The notes beneath the pieces were generated by a model that did not search any database, was not told where the DNA came from, and saw only the letters and a program-made list of their open reading frames with translations. From Massospora cicadina (lineage: Eukaryota > Entomophthoromycota > Entomophthoromycetes > Entomophthorales > Entomophthoraceae): 64,000 nucleotides of DNA. Position 1 is the stretch's first letter, and each line of letters starts with the position of its first letter. A program made the position numbers and the translations under genes. Positions 57,601-64,000 of the stretch are shown here, piece by piece. Where the stretch lies: contig JAKSZP010002665.1 in assembly GCA_022478985.1 (NCBI GenBank), positions 62,001-126,000 on the forward strand, written 5' to 3'.

Positions 57601-59968
57601 TAGTATGTTTTCAAGGTGATCAATGTGTCACTGATGAGGGAAGAACTTTATCATTGATGGTAGATTGAAAACATCCTTTATGATAAAAATAGCCTCTTAT
57701 CAGACATGTTTTAATTGTTAAAAGATTTTTCTCTTTTGCCAATACAGTCCTGAGGAAGTATGTTTTTATTAAGCAACGGTAAATCAGTAGGATTTGACGT
57801 CAAATCCTTAAAAAATTAGATTCAAATTTAAGGAGACTCAAGGATAAATTGAAACTATTATTGAACTTTCTGACAATGCCCCTTCAAGACTTTGCCTAGG
57901 AGCACGTAATGACAAAGAAATTAATTATGAACTTTATTACTAATTGTATATGTATTTGACAGATGCAATAAATATCCTATTCCTCATTAATAAATGATAT
58001 GTTATGGACCCATAATAATGAAACATATTTATAAAATTTGTCTTCCAGGTCAATTATAAAATAAAATTTAATCTCTCAAATGATAGTCAGGCATTGCTGC
58101 TTTTTGTGCACTTTCTTGAAGTCCTTCTCAAAGAAAGGTAGAAAAAAGAGAAACGGAATCCAAAGCCTGCAGTCCAAAATTTCATCATCTGGCCTTTGCA
58201 TGGATAACTTATTAATTTCAGGAGTAGAAGAACTTAGAATGGCTTGTAATCTTGAAGGTAAAATGGGATAGCTCCCGTATAGATCCTTTTAAAGAAGACA
58301 TAACTACTTCATAATGGTAACTAACTCTATATGCTAAAATAGCACTGAGTAAATTAATAATTCCAATGAATAGGTACTAATGAGTCATCTTTCAAATTTT
58401 AGCCAGAAAATTGCCATTTGTCCTTTCAACAGCGCCATTAGTAACAGGATGGTATAGAGTAGTAAAAAAATAATAAGGACACATTAACTTGATAAGTTCA
58501 GCAAATACTTGAAAAATAAAATTCTTTCCATTATAGATAATAAAACTCTTGGGCTACAATGTCTTGTAGAACGTGTTTGAGAGGGGAAGAAGCGGTAGTT
58601 TTGGAAATAGCTGTCAAGATAGAATAGCTTCTTCCATTTATAATTGATCAATAGGTAATATAATATAGAAGTATCCATAAAAACTGTAGGAAGAGGACTA
58701 ACTACATCATTACTTACAGCGACATAAGGTTCAGAAAGGATAATAATTTGATGTTGGAATTTAGATTACTGGGGGCATTGTTTTTGGCAATTTTAACAGG
58801 AGCTGAGCAAATCATGCACTGTTTCTTCCAAATTCCTAAAATCATCAATTTTAAACCGTTTAAGGGGTTTATTAGTTGCTCCATGTCCAGTAAGTTGATG
58901 AGCTTCTGTTACAGTATCTGTCTTAACAGAGGGACTAATAAAATGCAAACAATCATTATCAATTTCTTAATAAAGCAGATCATTTTTGATTTATGTGCTC
59001 TTAATCAAATTTTTATACTATTGATAAGATGCTTAGGCTTGTGATTGCAAAGTACTGGTCAACCAATTAAATCATTAATTTGATCTTTTTGGCCTTAAAT
59101 GTGGCTAATACTGCTAGCCTAGATAGAGCATCATCATTATGATGGATAGCTCTGGCACAATCTTAAATTAAAATCATAAATTTAGAGCATTAGCCAACTG
59201 ACCCTGGCACCCATCTGGATCTTTTATTTGTTGCAGCCATTTTAAAGAATCATGATAGGTTATAATACTAAAAATGCTTTACATAAATTAAGGTAATAAA
59301 ATGTTAAATGAAAATACCATAGAAAGACATACTTTTTTGGTTACACTGTAGTTTTATTAATTCTTATCAATGGGTTTACTAAAGTAATCAATAGGATGCT
59401 CTATATAATTAGCATCATGCTGATATAGATTTCTCTCCACAGCAACATTTCTAGCATCTGTAAACAAGAGGAAAATTTTTACAAAGTTAGATGATCTAAA
59501 ATGGGAGAATTGGATAAATTGTGGTGTAAGAGGTAAAAATGTTTGATTTTGGGATTTCTTTCCAAAAATAGGGGAGTTCTTTATGGATCAAATAAACTAG
59601 AGGCTCTGAAATTTTAGAAAAGTGGAGAATAATTGTCAGTAATAACCATCTGTTCCCAAAAAACTTGAGTGCCTCTTATAATTTTTTAAAAAGGAATGTC
59701 CTTAATACCAATTACTTTTTGTTGACAAAGGTAATTTTCCTCCCAATTGAAATTGTGGCCAAAATATTACATCTCAGTTTAATGAAGGCACTCTTAAAAA
59801 GACTTGACTTTAGTGAGGCCCAAAAAAGTCGTTTTAAACACCTCTTTCAGATGTATCAAGAGCTCAGTAAAAGTACAGGAAAATACAGTTATATCAATTA
59901 AAAAAAGAACGCAAGGAAGTTTTTTATTACCTTTAAACCATCCAAACCCTTTTAAAAGTATCAGGGGC
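57600..59968 (-). pseudogene. Element G RT (C-terminal part) - RNase H - integrase
   Basis: On the minus strand: RT part APDTFKRVWMV at 59968 and LIDITVFSCTFTELLIHLKEVF (59910-59840), where YLDD is degraded to LIDI. RNase H: TDARNVAVERNLYQHD with EHPIDYFSKPIDKN (59460-59345). Integrase: zinc finger AHQLTGHGATNK...C-x2-C (about 58900-58785), then PVTNGAVERTNGNFL (58450-58400) with the catalytic Glu. The RT N-terminus lies at 63721-64000, across the F insertion. Highly decayed. Confidence 0.75.
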
Positions 59969-60886
59969 TGTAACAAACCGGGTTCTTAAGACCTGGCTTA
60001 CCAACCCATTACAAATAACCTTACGCCAGAAGAGAGTCTCCTCAAATGAGAGGCGGAATAGGTCAGTATTGGGTTGTAGGACATTGAATTTAGATCAATT
60101 TTCCTACACTTCAATGGAAAGACCTGAAGGGAACTCAGGTGAATTTTTTGTTTTTGGCGGAGGTCCAATATGGCAGCCAATACTCTACTAGCCTCTAGCC
60201 ACCTGTCTGGACCCAGGGAGTACGCACTTACTTAAAATACGCACTTAAAGGTGTCTTCACTGGTGACCACAACCAGGTTGAGGTGCGGTGAGATTGAAGG
60301 CCCATTGATACCTTAAAGTGACTTAACACCTTCTGAGACCATGAGTACATGGCTTACAGCACCTGGTGAGAGAGGGTTTATTGTCCACCAATTCTGAGCG
60401 GATTAATGACCAACCTGGGATACAATGGAACCAACCAAATACTCTTTTAATTTAAAATCAAGAAGTGAAATGGCCATCTATTCAAGATTGGCCTATCTGG
60501 CGAGTGCGCCTACAAACATTAAGAATTCAGGATGGAAATCCAGAAAAAAATGATTTCAACTTAGCTCGGTGTATCCTGTTTAGGCTGGGACTACTTAAAG
60601 CTAATGAAAAGATAGAATTCCAACTTGATGGGTTGAAATAGGTTGCACCAGAATATAAACCTGATCGCAGAGTCAAAATTATATAATAAATTAGATATGA
60701 AAATCTGACAATTCCCATGTCATTCTAGTGAGTTTGAGCACTAATTTTCATAATTTAAATGATAGTAAATATAAAATTATAATTATAAACACGGCAGCAT
60801 TGACATAAGCCTTAGGTTTGCAATCACCATTACTAATAACTCAATTTATAGGAATTAATGTCAGGATTCATTCCGTTGAATTACCC
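59969..60886. repeat. LTR 1 of element F
   Basis: Starts 'tgtaacaaaccgggttc'. It aligns with the second LTR over its whole length, for example 'ggtgtcttcactggtgacc' and 'gatagaattccaactt'. Its last bases are degraded (expected GTTACA), so the end is approximate. Confidence 0.78.
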
Positions 60887-61226
60887 CATACTAAGGGAAA
60901 ATCCCAAAGCTCCCTAATCTTATGTGATGCAGAAGTAAATCTGACAATGGGCGACCTTTTTTGTAATGGTATGAAAGGAAAATCTGTCCTGAAATCTAAG
61001 GGTCACAGAAATCATCAATGCTCCCCTTTGTCTGCTATGATCAGCGCAAGAGACCTCAACCGCCAATGGCCAAACAGCACCACCAACCTCCCCCTCCACC
61101 ATCAGGGGTCCACAAAAACTGATGAAGAAGGCGATAGGGATAGATTTGCTTAGGACAATTGTCATCCCCCTATCTTGCAATCTAGCAGGAAAAACAGCTC
61201 TCACCAGAAGAAGGAAGTTGTAATAA
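60887..61226. other. Internal region of element F
   Basis: About 340 bp without a recognisable protein. The 111-codon plus frame (60818-61153) and the 127-codon minus frame (60920-61303) run into the LTRs and are likely chance. Read on the minus strand, 'tggtgagagctg' near 61195 could be a PBS, but this is weak. Confidence 0.5.
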
Positions 61227-61632
61227 TGTAAAAAAACAGGTTTATAAGACCTGTCTTGCCATACTGATACATATAACCTTATGCCAGGAAATAGTTTCCT
61301 CAATTGAGAGGTGAAATAGGTCAGTAATGGGTTGTTAGATATTGCATCAGATTAATTGCCTTACACTACAATGGAAGGGACTGGAGGCGATTTGGGTGAA
61401 TTTTCATTTTGGGTGGAGGTCCAATGTGGCGACCAATACTATGCTGGCCTCTAGATACCCGTCTATACCCAGAGAGTATGCACTTACTGGTGATACGCAC
61501 TTACTGGTGTCTTCACTGGTGACCACAACCAGGGTGAGGTGTGTCAAGATTGGTAGGCCTTCAATACCTCAAAATGACCTCACACCTTCTGAGGCCATGA
61601 GTTCATGGCTTATGGAACCTGGTGAGTGAGGG
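61227..61632. repeat. LTR 2 of element F, first part
   Basis: Starts 'tgtaaaaaaacaggttt'. Continues at 63265 after element T. Contains a near-perfect local doubling 'cacttactggtg' (61490-61520). Confidence 0.78.
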
Positions 61633-62169
61633 TGTCAGGATTCTTCTTTTTTTTGGGGGGAAGCCCCAACTAGGGGTTGTGACCCGCCTACATGCGGATG
61701 CTGGATTGGGCTCCCTCATTAACTTAAGTTGAGCCCATTCTGAAGTATTGGGGATCATCCCTGATAATATTTATTTAAATTAATACTTGACAATATTGAC
61801 TAATTCTGAGGATTAAACGAATTATTGGGTTGCGGTGGAATCTCATTTTGGTGTTTGCACCACAATTATTTACCCTTTTGGGATCACTGGCAAAATATGC
61901 TGAGTATGTTCCCACTCCCCATGTATTAGTTATATTAATATATATACCTTGACTTTGAGATTTCCTTATCGCAAATCCCATCTTTCCTGATACCAATTCT
62001 AGCCTTGAGGTCCTATAATTACATTGAAGATTTATTCAATTAACTTTATTTCTCACAATATCTTTTCCTAATTTAGCTTAATTAAGGCCTTGGTACCCTA
62101 TTATCTCGTTGGGGCTTTGGGGCCCTGATTTATATGGGCCAGGTTGGAGATCTCCCCCATGGCCTGACA
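61633..62169 (+). repeat. 5' LTR of element T
   Basis: From TGTCAGGATTCTT to GGCCTGACA, with 7-bp inverted ends. The next base group 'attggtactcc' leads into the PBS. Confidence 0.9.
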
Positions 62170-62724
62170 ATTGGTACTCCCTGCCAGGTGCCCCCTAAGT
62201 TCCCCGCAAGAGCTAAATCAAGGAAGGAGGAGGGCAGTCACTACCAAGGCCTTTGGCAAGAGGCTTACCCTGGGCCTAAACAACCCAGGAGGTTTGACCT
62301 GGCCTGGCCCTGCCCCAAGAGGGAAAGCCAGTTTGGAAGCAGTAAGGTTATTTGGGGAGTCCCCCAGCTGGTCTTATTATGATACTGGGCAGACAAGCCC
62401 AGGCTACCCTGGCCCCTGCCTCAAGAGGGCAAGCTAGGATAAGGGGGACTAAGGGCCTCAAAATATTAGCCTGGGCGGCCAAGCCCAGGTTACCAGGGTT
62501 TGATCCCCAATGTTGGCTCTTTTTCTGATGCCAGGACCTAGTCCCAATGCTGGGTGCCATTCCCAATTCCAGTACCTCTTCCTGATGCCAGCTCCAGCAC
62601 TAATGCCAGGTGTCATCCCCAATTCTTGAACCTCTTCCCGATGCTGGATGTCGATCCTGATGCTGGCTCTCATGCCAATGACCCCACCTCAGCTTTGACC
62701 CTAGTCAAGGCTTGGAGGGGGCTC
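62170..62724 (+). other. Interior of element T with tandem repeats
   Basis: GC-rich. A unit of about 57 bp repeats from 62543 and 62600 ('aatgctgggtgccattccc' and 'aatgccaggtgtcatcccc'). 'caagcccaggctacc' (62396) and 'caagcccaggttacc' (62479) repeat further upstream. Frames on both strands are by-products of these repeats. Confidence 0.7.
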
Positions 62725-63259
62725 TGTCAGGATTCTCCCTATATTGGGGGAAGCCCTGACTAAGGGTCATGATCCACCTATGGATGGATGCTGGATTGGG
62801 CCCACAATTAACTTGGGTTGATCCTAATCTGGAGTACCAGGGATCAGCTACAATATTATTTATTTTGATTAAAATAATGACACTGGTGACTAATGCTGAG
62901 GATGTCAAACTATTTGGTTGTAGCAGAATCTCATTTTGGCACTTGCACCCCAATCATTTACCCTATTGGGACCACCAGCGAATTATGATGAGTATATGCC
63001 CACTCTTCATGTATTAATTATATTTAATTATACTTACTTGATTCTGAAATTTCCCTATCCCAAATCCCACCTTTCCCAATCCCAATTCTAGCAACAAGGT
63101 CCTATATTTACCTTGAGGTTTTACTCAATAAACTACCATTTTTTGCAATCTCTTTTCCTAATTTAGCTTAATTAAGCCATGACGGCCTATTAAATCGATG
63201 GGGGCTTTGGACCCTGATTTATACAGGCTAGGATAGAGTTGATCCCCCATAGCCTGACA
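62725..63259 (+). repeat. 3' LTR of element T
   Basis: From TGTCAGGATTCTC to AGCCTGACA. It matches the 5' LTR with many substitutions. Confidence 0.9.
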
Positions 63260-63264
63260 GAGGG

Positions 63265-63720
63265 TTCAACATTTGCGCAATTCTAAGCAGAATGCTAACT
63301 AACCTGGGATATAATAGAACCAATTAATTGCTTTATAAAACATTATAAAGAGAATCAAAATGGTCGTTTACTAAGATTGTCCTATCTGGTGAGGGTGCCC
63401 ACAATTGGTGGGAACACAGAATTAGGCAACCAAAAACAAGATAGAATTCCAACTTGGGAGAGTTAGAATAGGTTAATCCAGAATTTATACCTGACCGCTA
63501 AGTCAAAATTATGAAATAAATTAGACATGGCCTAAACATTCCCATGTCACTCCAGTGTGTTTAACTCATAATTTTTATAATTTGGACGAAAGTAAATATA
63601 AGATTATAATTATAGATCGTGGCAGAATTAATTCAAACTGTCAGTTTGCAACCACCATTCCTAATAACTCAATTCATAGGAATTTATGAATAGAATTTGT
63701 TCCATTAATGGGACGTTACA
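63265..63720. repeat. LTR 2 of element F, second part
   Basis: Continues 61227-61632 and ends 'gggacgttaca'. It aligns with 60370-60886 of LTR 1. Confidence 0.78.
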
Positions 63721-64000
63721 AATCCCCTGCGGCATCTAGTTAGCTCAATTAGTCATTTGCTAGAGATTAGAGCACATTTTTGGAGGTTATTGGGAGAAAA
63801 AATCCATCTGTTAGTATCTACAAGTGAGGTCCATAGCAGAAAAAGTAAGTTTCAACTAACATCAGAAGAAAATAAACTATATGTGGTAGCAGGTACAAAT
63901 ACTTTTTAGTAATGGCATTGAGTCATCAATAAATTATAACAGCTCTATGCTCTCCATCTTTATTCCTGATTAGAAGCAGAGGAAAGGTATAAGGATTTTG
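63721..64000 (-). pseudogene. Element G RT, N-terminal part
   Basis: On the minus strand, FPLLLIRNKDGEHRAVI then WLNAITKKYLYLLPHI are the first RT blocks (KKDG..., LN..T..D.YPLP). The sequence runs to the F insertion and continues at 59968. Upstream protease and gag lie outside the window. Confidence 0.75.

Larger units (their letters stand above)
61628..63264 (+). mobile_element. Small LTR element T with GAGGG duplication
   Basis: LTRs 61633-62169 and 62725-63259 flank a 555-bp GC-rich interior. Both LTRs run TGTCAGG...CCTGACA. GAGGG lies directly outside both ends (61628-61632, 63260-63264). PBS-like 'tggtactccctgccaggt' starts at 62172 and a purine tract 'ggagggggctc' precedes the 3' LTR. 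There is no coding capacity for gag or pol, so it depended on another element's enzymes (TRIM-like). Confidence 0.92.
59969..63720. mobile_element. Small LTR element F, split by element T
   Basis: Two ~0.9 kb direct repeats (59969-60886, and 61227-61632 joined to 63265-63720) flank only ~340 bp. The ends are TGTAAC...GTTACA. No gag or pol is present, so it is non-autonomous (TRIM or LARD type). It interrupts the RT of element G: the G reading frame joins well across it (CRRG before, APDTFKR after). No clean target duplication is seen. Orientation unknown. Confidence 0.75.

Noticed and set aside
60920..61303. 127-codon minus-strand frame in element F
   Set aside because: It crosses from the interior into an LTR and has no match in the other LTR context; likely chance.

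Overview
This window is a stretch of eukaryotic, retrotransposon-packed DNA with no recognisable host gene. The evidence is: TG...CA long terminal repeats with 5-bp target duplications, Ty3/gypsy gag-protease-RT-RNase H-integrase remnants, an APE-type LINE with a 15-bp target duplication, and tRNA-like SINEs with 15-17 bp target duplications. The DNA is AT-rich except for the LINE and the small element near 62.5 kb. Nearly every coding region is broken by stops and frameshifts. The organism cannot be named from this; a large, repeat-bloated genome (for example a fungus or another lineage with intron-poor gypsy elements) fits.

Layout. 1-690: 3' end of a LINE. 1761-1919: complete SINE. 2002-7290: full-length 5.3 kb LINE of the same family as the first. 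7542-7620 and 7795-7935: SINE pieces. 8331-12485: truncated gypsy element A, related to element C. 12486-32616: an old minus-strand gypsy element (family X) into which a younger plus-strand copy of the same family (18697-29357, duplication GTAAT) inserted; that younger copy carries its own LTR-like insertion (24558-25675). 32617-37019: minus-strand gypsy element E. 37020-45014: plus-strand element B. 45840-47553 plus 54909-55190: minus-strand element D, split by element C (47554-54908). 56160-64000: minus-strand element G, whose RT is split by a small LTR element F (59969-63720), which is in turn split by a small LTR element T (61633-63259, duplication GAGGG).

The most interesting signal is an extra gene on the strand opposite to gag-pol, between integrase and the 3' LTR. 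In family X it is a 391-codon frame (27623 down to 26448) with a TATA box; the old copy (14185-15310) keeps the frame recognisable with many synonymous codon differences, which points to past selection on a protein. Elements B and G carry, at the same place and in the same antisense orientation, a second antisense protein that is clearly conserved between those two families. Elements A and C lack such a gene. Families X (both copies), B and C share one tRNA primer-binding site, so these elements form a related group with and without the antisense module.

If alive, the X, B and C elements would work as ordinary LTR retrotransposons: LTR promoter, gag capsid with zinc knuckle, Pol maturation by the aspartic protease, tRNA-primed reverse transcription and integration. 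The LINE machinery (endonuclease plus RT) is the likely mobiliser of the SINEs. Decay, including stops that look like deaminated CpG sites, suggests that all copies here are now inactive.
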